Shown here: positions 54,739 through 62,787 of the stretch, piece after piece
Layout of the letters: each line of letters begins with the position of its first letter
How positions within the stretch are numbered: the stretch's first letter is position 1
Assembly (NCBI RefSeq): GCF_038957035.1
Contig: NZ_CP152412.1
Location: 5,638,501-5,702,500 of the forward strand
Source: Bradyrhizobium sp. B097
Lineage (GTDB): Bacteria; Pseudomonadota; Alphaproteobacteria; Rhizobiales; Xanthobacteraceae
Direction: 5' to 3'
Length of the DNA: 64,000 nt
Notes under the pieces: model-generated
The model's input: the letters and a program-made list of their open reading frames with translations, nothing else
Databases searched by the model: none
Told to the model about the DNA's origin: nothing
Made by a program: the position numbers and the translations under genes

Positions 54739-56405
54739 CACGCGCCCCGCTCGTAGACCTTGCGGCCTTCGAAGAAGGTCATCTCGACCCGCGTGTCGGC
54801 AAGCTGGTCCGGCGGGATGTCGAAGATCATCTGGTCGAGCACGATCAGGTCGGCCGATTTACCCACTTCGATCGAGCCGATCGACTGGGCGAGGTCGGCC
54901 GCGCGCGCGGCATCGATGGTGTAGATGTCGATCACGGTGGCGAGATCGAGCGCCTGCTCGGCCCACAGCGACTTGCCGGGAAAATCCCCGGTTGGATTCT
55001 GCCGGGTCACCATGCCTTCGATGCCCTGCCAGGGATCGGGGATCGGAATCACCGGCCAGTCCGAGCCGCCGGCCATCAACGCGCCGGCTGCCTTCAGGTC
55101 CTTGTTCGGCCAGAAGCGCTGCGCGCGCTCCTCGCCCATCGCGGCCTTGTGCGCCTCGAGGAAGATGGTCGGATACCAGATGATCGGCGACAGATCGGCC
55201 GCGACGCCGAGCTCGGCGAAGCGCTTGATGTCATCGGGCGCGATGTAGCTCGCATGCGCGATCTGGTGCACCAGATCGGTCGCCCCGTTGAAGCTGCGCA
55301 CGACATCAATCGCGTCGAGCGCCTGCGTCACCGCGGCATCGCCCGCGCAATGGATCTTCGCGGCAAGGCCAAGCTTCTCGCAGCGCCCGAGCCAGCGGAT
55401 CAGGTCGGGTACGGTCAGCATGGTCGATCCGCGGAAGCAGCAGCCGCGCACGGGATCGGCCAGATAGGGCTCGTGGAACGCCGCGGTCTTGGCGCCGGGC
55501 ACGCCGTCAAGGAACACCTTCACATAGTCCGGCTTCACATGCGCGCCGCGATACTGCTCACGCAGCGCAAACAGCTCCTCGCCGGCCTTGCCGAACATGA
55601 AGCCCGGCTCGACCACCGGCATCGCGCAGACCGCCCAGGCGGTCAGCTCGCCGCGGTCGTCGAGCCCCTTCAGCGCCGCCATGATCGGCTGCATGCTGGC
55701 GGCGTCGATGAAGGCGGTGACGCCATACGTGTTCAGCACCGAAATCGAGCGCGCCACCGCCGCGCGGTCCATCTCGGCCGTGTAGTGACCGGAGGCCGCG
55801 AGCGCCCGCTCGACCAGGCCCGATGCGGCCTCGATCATGATCCCGGTCAGCGTCCCGGTCTTGAGGTCGCGGCCGATCTCGCCGTCGGTCGGATCGGGGG
55901 TCTCGGCCTGCACGCCGGCAAGCCGCAGCGCCGCCGAGCTCGCCCAGCGATTGTGATAGGTGTCGTCGCGCAGCACGACGGGATGTCCGAGGCAGGCCGC
56001 ATCCAGCAGTGCGCAGGACTCCGCGGTGTTCATCTCGTTCAGGAGATTGTTGCCGAACTGCCCGCCGACGATCCAGGCGCCGGGCGCGGCCACTGAGGCC
56101 GCCTTGTGCAACGTCTCGGCGATCCTCGGTACGCTGTCGGCGTTGGAGAAGCGCAGCTCGTAGAGATCGGCCTGCCCGCCCATCATGATGTGATTGTGGA
56201 TGTCGACGATGCCCGGCATCGCCATCCGTCCGCCGAGATCGACGGTCTTGGTCCCCTCGCCGACCAGCGCCGCGACGTCGCGCTCCTCGCCCACGGCGAT
56301 GAACCGGCCGGCCTTGACCGCCGCGCATGCCGCCCAGGGCTGCTCCCGGTTCGACGTGTAGATCCGGCCGTTGCGGAAGACCGTGTCGGCGAATGTCCTG
56401 TTCAT
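54738..56405 (-). CDS. YtcJ-like amidohydrolase
   Basis: This 555-residue metal-dependent hydrolase is of the amidohydrolase superfamily (YtcJ/COG1574 group). The metal-binding HNHIMMG follows GIVDI near residue 70. Further motifs are [18 protein letters not shown] (His ligand), [10 protein letters not shown] and GSDWPV with the catalytic Asp. It probably cleaves an amide or cyclic amide; the exact substrate is unknown. It starts an operon that continues into the COG0523 GTPase and the Liv transporter. A conserved 18-base dyad lies 121 bases upstream. A TTG at 56414 is in frame, but the ATG at 56405 is preferred. Confidence 0.88.
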   Translation of the reverse strand: MNRTFADTVFRNGRIYTSNREQPWAACAAVKAGRFIAVGEERDVAALVGEGTKTVDLGGRMAMPGIVDIHNHIMMGGQADLYELRFSNADSVPRIAETLHKAASVAAPGAWIVGGQFGNNLLNEMNTAESCALLDAACLGHPVVLRDDTYHNRWASSAALRLAGVQAETPDPTDGEIGRDLKTGTLTGIMIEAASGLVERALAASGHYTAEMDRAAVARSISVLNTYGVTAFIDAASMQPIMAALKGLDDRGELTAWAVCAMPVVEPGFMFGKAGEELFALREQYRGAHVKPDYVKVFLDGVPGAKTAAFHEPYLADPVRGCCFRGSTMLTVPDLIRWLGRCEKLGLAAKIHCAGDAAVTQALDAIDVVRSFNGATDLVHQIAHASYIAPDDIKRFAELGVAADLSPIIWYPTIFLEAHKAAMGEERAQRFWPNKDLKAAGALMAGGSDWPVIPIPDPWQGIEGMVTRQNPTGDFPGKSLWAEQALDLATVIDIYTIDAARAADLAQSIGSIEVGKSADLIVLDQMIFDIPPDQLADTRVEMTFFEGRKVYERGA

Positions 56406-56525
56406 ACGGAGCAACTTCTCGATTGGGAAAGTCCGGAGCGTTCAGCCTTTCGCGGTGCACAGCGGCGAACCGCGCACGGCGCCGGCATGATCGGCCAAAC
56501 GTTCGACATGTCGGCATTTGGAACA

Positions 56526-56543
56526 ATCCACCGTCCGGTGGAT
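56526..56543. promoter_or_regulatory. candidate operator, dyad ATCCACC-N4-GGTGGAT
   Basis: A perfect seven-base inverted repeat with a GTCC spacer lies in the gap upstream of the amidohydrolase and transporter operon. The arms are identical to those of the dyad at 58259. With a GTCC spacer it can also be seen as an eight-base stem with a two-base loop, so a hairpin after the gamma-glutamyltransferase gene is a possible alternative. Confidence 0.7.
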
Positions 56544-56580
56544 GCTGCGCCGCCTGCCGCAATGCGGGCAGTCGGCCCTC

Positions 56581-58158
56581 TCAGTAGCCCAGCGCCAGCC
56601 CGTCCTTGCGGTGGTCGGAAGCGCCGAGCAGAACGCCGCGGGCATGGTCGATGCGGATCGCCTGGCAACCGCCGATCGGCTCCTCGGAGAAGCGGGCATC
56701 GTGGCCGCGGGCGCGCAGCTCGTCGCGGATCGCTGGCGATATCGTCGTCTCCAGCGACAACGCGCCGTCGAAGGCAAAGGAGCGCGGTGCCTCGGCGGCC
56801 GCCTGGATATCCATCTTCATGTCGAAGATGTTCGACAGCAGATTGGCATGGCCGGCGGCCTGGTAGTGCCCGCCCATCACGCCGAACGACATCACGGTCC
56901 TGCCGTCCTTGCGCAGCAGGCCCGGAATGATGGTGTGCATCGGGCGCTTGCGCGGCCCGAGCGAATTGAGATGTCCGGGTCTGGCGCGAAAGCTCCAGCC
57001 GCGGTTATGCAGCAGGATGCCCGATCTCGGCGCGTAGATGCCGCTGCCGAACGGATAGAACAGCGAGTTGATCAGCGAGACGGCGTTGAGGTCGCGGTCG
57101 ACCACCGTGACGTAGACGGTGTCGCGATGCTCGATATCGTCCCAGGCCGCGGGCGCGGAGGCGCGGCGCATGTCGATCTTGCTGCGGATCCTCCCGATAT
57201 AGTCTTCGGCAAGGAATGCGACGGGATCGATGTTGCTGGTGGTTGGATCGCAGAAGAAGGCGTCGCGCGCGCGGTAGGCGGCCTTGGTCGCTTCGGCCAG
57301 CAGATGGATCCGATCGACCTGCGCCAGCGCGCCGACATCGAAGCCGGCAAATGTCCGCAGGATCATCAGCGCCGCCAGGCCCTGCCCGTTCGGCGGACAC
57401 TCGATCACGTCGTGGTCATGGTAGCGTGCCGAGATCGGGCGCACGTAGTCCGAGGTCTGCGCCGCGAAATCCTCAGTACTGTGGGCACCGCCGAGCCCGC
57501 GCAAGATGCCGGCCATCTCGTCGGCGGCCTCGCCTGCGTAGAACGCCTCGCGCCCGTGCTGCGCGATCCGGCGCAGGGTCCGGCCAAGCGCGGGCTGCGT
57601 GCGGATATCGCCGACCTCCGGCGCCTTGCCGCCGGGAAGGAACTGCGCCGCCGCATTGGCGTCGATCTCGATCCGCGCACGGAAGCGGCGCCAATCTTCC
57701 GCGACGCGCGGTGTCACGCAAAAGCCCTGCTCGGCCGCCGCAATCGCCCGTTGGAAGATCTCCTCCAGCGACCTGCTGCCGTGATCGGCGACCAGCCTGC
57801 ACCACGCGTCGATGGCGCCGGGCACGGTCACAGCCTCAGGCGCGGTCGGCGGAATGTCGCGCGCGCCGCTTGCGGCGAATTTTCCTGCATCGGTGCCGGC
57901 GGGCGTGCGGCCCGAGCCGTTCAGTGCGATCGGCTCGCCAGCGTTGGGCGAATACAGCGCAAAGCAGTCGCCGCCGATCCCGGTCATCTGCGGCTCGACG
58001 ACGCCCTGCACCGCCACCGCGGCCACGGCTGCATCGACGGCATTGCCGCCGGCCTTCAACATCTCGACCGCAGCAAGCGTCGCCTGGGGGTGCGAAGTTG
58101 CGGCCATGCCACGCTCCGCAACCGCCACCGAGCGGCCGATGGCCATGAAATCACGCAT
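56581..58158 (-). CDS. gamma-glutamyltransferase-like Ntn hydrolase (YwrD type, no signal peptide)
   Basis: This 525-residue protein is of the gamma-glutamyltransferase family. The large-subunit start has [16 protein letters not shown] and [12 protein letters not shown], and the autocleavage site and nucleophile Thr347 is in [13 protein letters not shown]. Downstream are [11 protein letters not shown] and a [12 protein letters not shown] segment. There is no export signal, unlike periplasmic Ggt; the length and lack of signal match YwrD-like cytoplasmic members. It could hydrolyse gamma-glutamyl amides taken up by the transporter. The ATG at 58158 has a GAGG ribosome site; an 18-base dyad lies about 100 bases upstream. 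Confidence 0.88.
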   Translation of the reverse strand: MRDFMAIGRSVAVAERGMAATSHPQATLAAVEMLKAGGNAVDAAVAAVAVQGVVEPQMTGIGGDCFALYSPNAGEPIALNGSGRTPAGTDAGKFAASGARDIPPTAPEAVTVPGAIDAWCRLVADHGSRSLEEIFQRAIAAAEQGFCVTPRVAEDWRRFRARIEIDANAAAQFLPGGKAPEVGDIRTQPALGRTLRRIAQHGREAFYAGEAADEMAGILRGLGGAHSTEDFAAQTSDYVRPISARYHDHDVIECPPNGQGLAALMILRTFAGFDVGALAQVDRIHLLAEATKAAYRARDAFFCDPTTSNIDPVAFLAEDYIGRIRSKIDMRRASAPAAWDDIEHRDTVYVTVVDRDLNAVSLINSLFYPFGSGIYAPRSGILLHNRGWSFRARPGHLNSLGPRKRPMHTIIPGLLRKDGRTVMSFGVMGGHYQAAGHANLLSNIFDMKMDIQAAAEAPRSFAFDGALSLETTISPAIRDELRARGHDARFSEEPIGGCQAIRIDHARGVLLGASDHRKDGLALGY

Positions 58159-58258
58159 GTCGGATCCTCAAATGTTGTGAGCGGAAGCCGCTCGCCAACA
58201 TTGTCGAAAACGACACCGGTCCTTGACGGAGTCTCGGCCGGCTGCGCGGCGAGCGGCA

Positions 58259-58276
58259 ATCCACCTAACGGTGGAT
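58259..58276. promoter_or_regulatory. candidate operator, dyad ATCCACC-N4-GGTGGAT
   Basis: Perfect seven-base arms with a TAAC spacer lie about 100 bases upstream of the gamma-glutamyltransferase start. Arms and spacing are the same as at 56526, while flanks and spacer differ. That argues for a protein-binding site and not a copied repeat. Confidence 0.72.
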
Positions 58277-58325
58277 CGGTGAATACAGGCGAGGTTTGTC
58301 TCGCTGGACGCTTCCGGACGCGGCG

Positions 58326-58365
58326 AATTAATCCGACGGCAACGCAGCAAGACCTGTCAAACCTG
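58326..58365. repeat. truncated copy of a dispersed intergenic repeat
   Basis: This stretch (TTAATCCGACGGCAACGCAG and the AAGACCTGTCAAACC that follows) aligns with the start of the larger element near 59969 (CTAACCCGACGGGCAACTCA and AAAACGTGTCAATCC). By eye about four in five bases match. It lies in the 339-base gap between the gamma-glutamyltransferase and peptidase genes and carries only the left part. Confidence 0.55.
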
Positions 58366-58497
58366 TGCGTGAGGAGTGCTTTGGCCTATCTGAGTAGTTG
58401 CATGTTCGCCGGCTAATTCTGCGGTGGTTAACTGGTTGCCAAGCTCAGAGCGCGATGGCACGCTGTCATGGTCAGTTTGGCTCATGTTTGATTTTCA

Positions 58498-59586
58498 ATG
58501 CGGATGTCATCTCGCAAAGAGGTTCATGGCACCAGGCGAAATCAGTTCGGTTGCGGGGCTGGTTGGTTACGCATTGCCGCGCCTCTGATCACACTGTCAT
58601 GCGGTGTCGTCGTTCGCGATGTGCACGCGGCGTCGCCCACGGAAGAGTCGGGCCCACAGGTGACAGCATCCGAACCGTCGGCTCAAACCGATGCTCGGAA
58701 CGCGCCGCCAGGTGCGGACCGAGCGAACTCCGAGGCTCTGCCAACGACGGAAACCGAGAAGCAATCCGAGCAAGCATCTCAGACGGCCAACGCTGTCGAC
58801 TCACTCAAGGCCGCTCCTGACAATGTCGATACGGTCCTGGTCCTGGACGAGTGCTTTGTTGCCGAGGCATGCATCGACCGGTTCCTTGGAGCACTTTACA
58901 CGCGAGCACCGAAGACCGACTGGATCGTCGTGTACGAGAAAAACGACGTAACGATCAAGCGGAAGGGAAAACAGATCACCGTCACTCGCAGCATCCCCAA
59001 GCGGGTCGAAAATGACTTCGGATGGAAGGACCCCAGCGCAGCAGATAAAGCCGGCATGTCTCTGATGGACTACGTAATCGGAGGGATGGATCGAACTTTC
59101 AAGGGAAGGCTGTTCTATTTGCTCCATGCAGCAGAACAGGCCGGACTGGCACCTGGGATCACAAGCGGATTCCGAGATGACTATCGCCAATCAATCGCAA
59201 GCGGGCTGAAGGCCGCGAATGACAAGTCCTATCACGGTGGCAGTTCGCGAGGAGGCTATGGTCACGGGCTCGCCGCAGACGTCATCAGCATGAACGGCGG
59301 GAGCAAGGACGAGCGGGTAATCGAGACCAAGCGATTATGGAAATGGATCGACGAACACGAAAAGCAGTTCGGAGTCGGACGTCCATATTTGAATGGAGAC
59401 CCAGCGCATCTCGGACCAGTCGACGGTCAGGAATACGTAGCTCATCGTTCAGCACCGAGCCACGCCAGGCTGATCGGCAAGCGACATAGCCGAATTGCAG
59501 CATCTTCCAGGCATGGCGTGAAAACGCGAGCAAAGTCAAAGGCAGCAACGAAGCCTGCGACAACGAAAATCAGCTCGCGCCTGTGA
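58498..59586 (+). CDS. exported M15-like peptidase-domain protein
   Basis: This 362-residue protein has an N-terminal signal-like hydrophobic stretch (LRIAAPLITLSCGVVV), then a polar low-complexity linker. A conserved region follows (DECFVAEACIDRFLGALY with WIVVYEKNDVTIKRKGKQ), and then a zinc-peptidase M15-like part: ITSGFRDDYRQS, GYGHGLAADV and PAHLGPVDG. The H-x6-D and terminal PAHL resemble D-Ala-D-Ala peptidase signatures, and the 'SxHxxGxAxD' pattern is seen as GGYGHGLAADV. A cell-wall peptidase role is plausible. The tail is basic (AKSKAATKPATTK). It faces a strong hairpin 44 bases downstream and appears monocistronic. Confidence 0.7.
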   Translation: MRMSSRKEVHGTRRNQFGCGAGWLRIAAPLITLSCGVVVRDVHAASPTEESGPQVTASEPSAQTDARNAPPGADRANSEALPTTETEKQSEQASQTANAVDSLKAAPDNVDTVLVLDECFVAEACIDRFLGALYTRAPKTDWIVVYEKNDVTIKRKGKQITVTRSIPKRVENDFGWKDPSAADKAGMSLMDYVIGGMDRTFKGRLFYLLHAAEQAGLAPGITSGFRDDYRQSIASGLKAANDKSYHGGSSRGGYGHGLAADVISMNGGSKDERVIETKRLWKWIDEHEKQFGVGRPYLNGDPAHLGPVDGQEYVAHRSAPSHARLIGKRHSRIAASSRHGVKTRAKSKAATKPATTKISSRL

Positions 59587-59629
59587 TCGGCGCACCTGTC
59601 GCTGCGCTTCGAATGTGCGCTCCGGCCAG

Positions 59630-59654
59630 CCCCAGCTCAGGGGGTGAGCTGGGG
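59630..59654 (+). terminator. terminator-like hairpin after the M15-like gene
   Basis: CCCCAGCTCA and TGAGCTGGGG form a perfect ten-base stem around GGGGG, 43 bases after the stop codon. No T run follows, so it may need Rho or act as an mRNA 3' end stabiliser. Confidence 0.5.
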
Positions 59655-59879
59655 CCACGGCGGTTGCGGAGACTGTGGCGGCCAGCCTTCAGCCACGACG
59701 TTACGCCTCTTCCCTGAATTTCATCCACCAGAAGCCGCAATTGCTGCGCCGCGCTACTACCTTTGCGCTGCTGAGTCTGCTCACCGAGAGATCTGTTACT
59801 CAGGGCTAGTTCGGAATGGCAATTGTCGCGCGCAACTGTCGATTTTACTATGTCCTCAGTCGTGCGGATTGGCCGACGT

Positions 59880-60480
59880 CAACCCCACACTCCGACCATG
59901 CACATCGCGCGATCAGGGATCGCCGCTTCGGCCCACGGAGCGACGGTCCCGCCCCATTCGGGATGCGACAAGCTAACCCGACGGGCAACTCAGCAAAAAC
60001 GTGTCAATCCCTCGCCATCAAAATAATTCGGTTTATCGGAACGGCAACTCAGTGTATGGTTGACGCATCTCACCCGATCGAGGGGCGCTGCGCATCGTCA
60101 CGGGTGTTGCGGTGAGATGCGGTGGACGTTGATTGCGCAACTGACGAGTGCGCATGAGACGGACGGTGAAGTCGTGTGGTCCTGACGCCCTAGCGGCAGG
60201 TGTCCTCTCGCAAGACGCGCAAGCGTCTTGTGAAGGCGGTGACAAGCAAGCCCAGTCTCGCCGGGGAGAGCACGAAGTAAGCCGTAAGCCATCGCGCAGG
60301 GAAAGCCGGATTGCTCCGGTTACACCTGTGGTCCTACCCCCGAGCTTTCTACCTTTTGCTCGGGGCCCATGGGTGCGATCGGCACCCGGCTTTCCCTGCG
60401 CCCTCTGTTCTCAGAGCGGCGGAACGAAGAGCAAAGCTCGGGCAACAATCATGTCGCGAGAATGCGGAGCCATGTCTCAC
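59880..60480. repeat. structured dispersed intergenic repeat (Bradyrhizobium type)
   Basis: The element contains a 16-base perfect inverted repeat (GCGCAGGGAAAGCCGG at 60294-60309 and its complement at 60386-60401). Nested inside is CCCCGAGC / GCTCGGGG (60338-60345, 60358-60365). Sequences such as GGGGAGAGCACGAAGTAAGC lie upstream of it. I recall this element in many copies in Bradyrhizobium genomes, but could not search. It codes for nothing obvious; the strong folding suggests a structured RNA or a decayed mobile element. Boundaries are approximate. Confidence 0.6.
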
Positions 60481-60489
60481 AGCCGGTGC

Positions 60490-60656
60490 AACACATTGGC
60501 TGTCGTCCCGGCGAAGGCCGGGACCCATAACCACCGCGGCAAATGGTTGCGCGACGCTGGAACGACGAGTCCCACCGACAACCTCTGCTGCGGAGTATGG
60601 TCCCGGCCCCCGTGCGCAATTGCGCACTAGGCCGGGACGCGGGGAGGAAAGAGCCG
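60490..60656. repeat. second dispersed repeat with CCCGGC/GCCGGG palindromes
   Basis: The stretch starts with GTCGTCCCGGCGAAGGCCGG and ends with GCCGGGACGCGGGG. Several short CCGGC/GCCGG arms can pair with each other. It begins about ten bases after the previous element and stops just before the LuxR-type gene's stop codon. I recall this type too as dispersed in alphaproteobacterial genomes. Confidence 0.5.
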
Positions 60657-60660
60657 CGCC

Positions 60661-61335
60661 CTAATGCGGCCGCGACATCAGCGCCACGACGGCGGAGCGG
60701 GTCTCGACGCCGAGCTTCTCGAAGATGTGGATCAGGTGCGTCTTCACCGTCGCAAGACCGATGCTCAGGCACTCGCCGATCTCGCGGTTGGTGCGGCCGC
60801 AGCACAGCAGCTCGACCACCTCCATCTCGCGCGAGGTCAGTCCGTAGCGCGCCGGCTCGTCCGGATTCGGGGACAGGCGGCTGGTCAGGTTGAACTCGAG
60901 GTAATCGTGGATCTTCTCGGCAATGTGCATGCTGCCGTCGGGAATCGTGCAGCCCGGCGCCCAGAGCACGCTCATTCCGGCCACGATCCGGTCGTTGCGG
61001 CGGAAGAAGAACTCGATCATGTCGGCGACGCCGCATTGGCCGGCGAAGGCACGGTAGGTCGCCGCCTCCTGGGACGCGCATTGGTCGAGCGCGATGCTCA
61101 GCCGGGCGATCGGCCGGTTGCTCGCGGAGCGCGGATGCAACGGATCGAGCCGGTTCATGCCGGCAAGATACTGGTCGTGGAAGCTCGGCGGAACGTTGCT
61201 AGAGAGCACGAAGCGGTTGAGGGTCAGATTGCCGTCGACCTCGTAGAACGCGGTCGCCGAACCCTCGAGAATCCCGCGCGCGAACTGGATGGCTTGCGTG
61301 GTTGCCGGATCCGGTCGGCCCAGAAGCGCGATCAT
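60661..61335 (-). CDS. LuxR-type transcriptional regulator (LuxR solo-like)
   Basis: This 224-residue regulator ends in a LuxR-type helix-turn-helix: LTSREMEVVELLCCGRTNRE, then LSIGLATVKTHLIHIFEKL. The N-terminal 160 residues resemble an autoinducer-binding fold, with SFHDQYLAGMNRLDPLHP in the place of the W-x3-Y ... DP ligand-pocket motif. Phe52 replaces the usual Trp; Tyr56, Asp64 and Pro65 align. No luxI-type synthase is in the window, so it may be a solo sensing another compound. A GGGAGG ribosome site precedes the ATG. It is divergent from the serine hydrolase gene, and the shared region holds two dyads, making it the best candidate for the regulator of this island. Confidence 0.85.
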   Translation of the reverse strand: MIALLGRPDPATTQAIQFARGILEGSATAFYEVDGNLTLNRFVLSSNVPPSFHDQYLAGMNRLDPLHPRSASNRPIARLSIALDQCASQEAATYRAFAGQCGVADMIEFFFRRNDRIVAGMSVLWAPGCTIPDGSMHIAEKIHDYLEFNLTSRLSPNPDEPARYGLTSREMEVVELLCCGRTNREIGECLSIGLATVKTHLIHIFEKLGVETRSAVVALMSRPH

Positions 61336-61451
61336 GACCTACCTCCCGATGTTTCCCGATGGCGAACGTCTACGCGTCGCGTGCCCGGCACGCTGAGACA
61401 GACGCGGGGCATAGTCAAGCAATTTGCGGGCCAAACCCACATCCCGGAAAC

Positions 61452-61469
61452 GGTTACGCCGGAGTAACC
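61452..61469. promoter_or_regulatory. palindrome GGTTAC-N6-GTAACC in the LuxR divergent region
   Basis: Six-base perfect arms flank GCCGGA, which itself holds the palindrome CCGG, so 16 of 18 positions are symmetric. It is about 120 bases upstream of the LuxR-type start and about 90 upstream of the serine hydrolase start. It differs from the ATCMACC dyad and could be a second operator. I see no other copy in the window. Confidence 0.55.
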
Positions 61470-61479
61470 CGATGCCCCC

Positions 61480-61497
61480 CTCCACCATCCGGTTGAT
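61480..61497. promoter_or_regulatory. weaker copy of the shared dyad, CTCCACC-N4-GGTTGAT
   Basis: Twelve of the 14 arm bases match ATCCACC-N4-GGTGGAT, and the spacer is again four bases (ATCC). It lies eleven bases from the GGTTAC palindrome, between the LuxR-type and serine hydrolase genes. It places the shared dyad beside the likely regulator. Confidence 0.5.
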
Positions 61498-61558
61498 TGC
61501 AAGCGGCGCGACCGATACGGAACTTCTGCACGTCCCCGGTATCATTATTGGATCAACA

Positions 61559-62761
61559 ATGAATTCGCGTCGCATCATGGCCGCCTTCCCGTCGGCGGCC
61601 GACGAACAAGTCACGCTCGCCAACTGGCGCCAGCATCCCTTCAGCGAGTGGGCATTCCGCAATGTCCGCGAACTGCTGCCGACCGCCAACATCGCGCGCG
61701 CTTCGACGCCGTCCCCGCTGTCCTTTGCTCCGCGCTATCTCGACGACGTCAGCTTCGCTGACCCGCGCGGTGAGACGGTCGGCGTCGGCCAGGCGCTGCG
61801 CGCAAGCCACACCGACGGCATCGTCGTGTCGCATCGCGGTCAGGTCGCCTTCGAATGGTATGCCCACGGCCTGGCGCCGGATACCCCGCATCTGATTTTC
61901 TCGGTCAGCAAATCGGTCGCGGGAACGCTTGGCGGCATCCTGGCCGATCACGGCAAGCTCGATCCCGACGCGCCGGTGACGCGCTACATCCCGGAGATGG
62001 AGGGATCGGTCTATGGCGGCAGCTGCACGGTGCGGCACCTGCTCGACATGAGCGTCGGCATCCGCTTCGACGAGGATTATATGGCGCGCGACGGCGACGT
62101 CATGAACTACCGGCGCTCGACCGGCTGGGAGCCGCCCGACCCGACCGTGCCGCCGACCAACCTACGCGACTATCTGCGCACGCTGCGGCCGAACGGTACG
62201 CCGCATGGCCAAACCTTCCACTACGTCTCGACCAACACCGACGTGCTCGGTTGGGTCTATGAGCGCGCCTGCGGCATATCCTACGCGAAGATCCTCGCGC
62301 AGTATCTGTGGCAGCCGATGGGCGCCGAGCACGACGCCTACATCGCCGTCGACTCGCGCGGCGCGGCCCGCGTCGCCGGCGGCATCTGCGCGACACTGCG
62401 CGATCTCGCCCGTTTCGGCGAGATGATGCGCAACCACGGCATCAGCAACGGACGGCAGGTGGTGCCTGGCTGGTGGGTCGACGACATCAGGCAGAACGGC
62501 AATGCCGAGGCCTGGTCGCGCGGCGATCTGACCAAGGTGTTTCCGAACGGCAACTACCGCAACAAGTGGTACACGATTGATCGCAACGAAACCCCGTTCG
62601 CCGCGGTCGGCATCCACGGCCAATGGATCTATATCGATCCGGAGAGCGAGACCGTGATCGCGCGCGTTTCCTCGCAGCCGCTGCCGATGGACCTCGATCT
62701 CGATCACATGTGGATGCGCGGCTATCGCGCGATCGCGGCCCGGCTTGCCAGCAAGGCCTGA
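61559..62761 (+). CDS. beta-lactamase-fold serine hydrolase
   Basis: From the ATG at 61559 this 400-residue protein is a serine hydrolase of the beta-lactamase/class C-like (EstB, 6-aminohexanoate-dimer hydrolase) group. The SxxK nucleophile motif is FSVSKSVAG, the second motif is Y-x-S in HYVSTNTDVLG, and HGQWIYIDPES takes the place of the KTG/HxG box. It has no signal peptide. The frame opens at 61424, but that part overlaps two dyads, so a start at 61559 or 61577 is more likely. Amide-hydrolysing relatives (NylB-like) fit the surrounding amide-degrading enzymes; an esterase is the alternative. Confidence 0.85.
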   Translation: MNSRRIMAAFPSAADEQVTLANWRQHPFSEWAFRNVRELLPTANIARASTPSPLSFAPRYLDDVSFADPRGETVGVGQALRASHTDGIVVSHRGQVAFEWYAHGLAPDTPHLIFSVSKSVAGTLGGILADHGKLDPDAPVTRYIPEMEGSVYGGSCTVRHLLDMSVGIRFDEDYMARDGDVMNYRRSTGWEPPDPTVPPTNLRDYLRTLRPNGTPHGQTFHYVSTNTDVLGWVYERACGISYAKILAQYLWQPMGAEHDAYIAVDSRGAARVAGGICATLRDLARFGEMMRNHGISNGRQVVPGWWVDDIRQNGNAEAWSRGDLTKVFPNGNYRNKWYTIDRNETPFAAVGIHGQWIYIDPESETVIARVSSQPLPMDLDLDHMWMRGYRAIAARLASKA

Positions 62762-62787
62762 CGAGCCGCGACACCATTGACGTAGCA

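Larger units (their letters stand above)
59587..60660. other. 1.07-kb gene-free region with stacked repeats
   Basis: No credible gene lies here. The stretch begins with a terminator-like hairpin, then plain sequence to about 59880. A highly structured repeat element follows (about 59880-60480) and a second, unrelated repeat (about 60490-60656). The nearest genes are the M15-like protein gene and the convergent LuxR-type gene. Confidence 0.7.

Noticed and set aside
56518..58416. A 632-codon plus-strand open frame
   Set aside because: It is antisense to the gamma-glutamyltransferase gene, which has its nucleophile motif and a ribosome site.
60098..60480. A small coding gene or leader peptide within the structured repeat
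   Set aside because: Open frames are short, lack ribosome sites and would run through the inverted-repeat arms. The pattern is that of a non-coding repeat.
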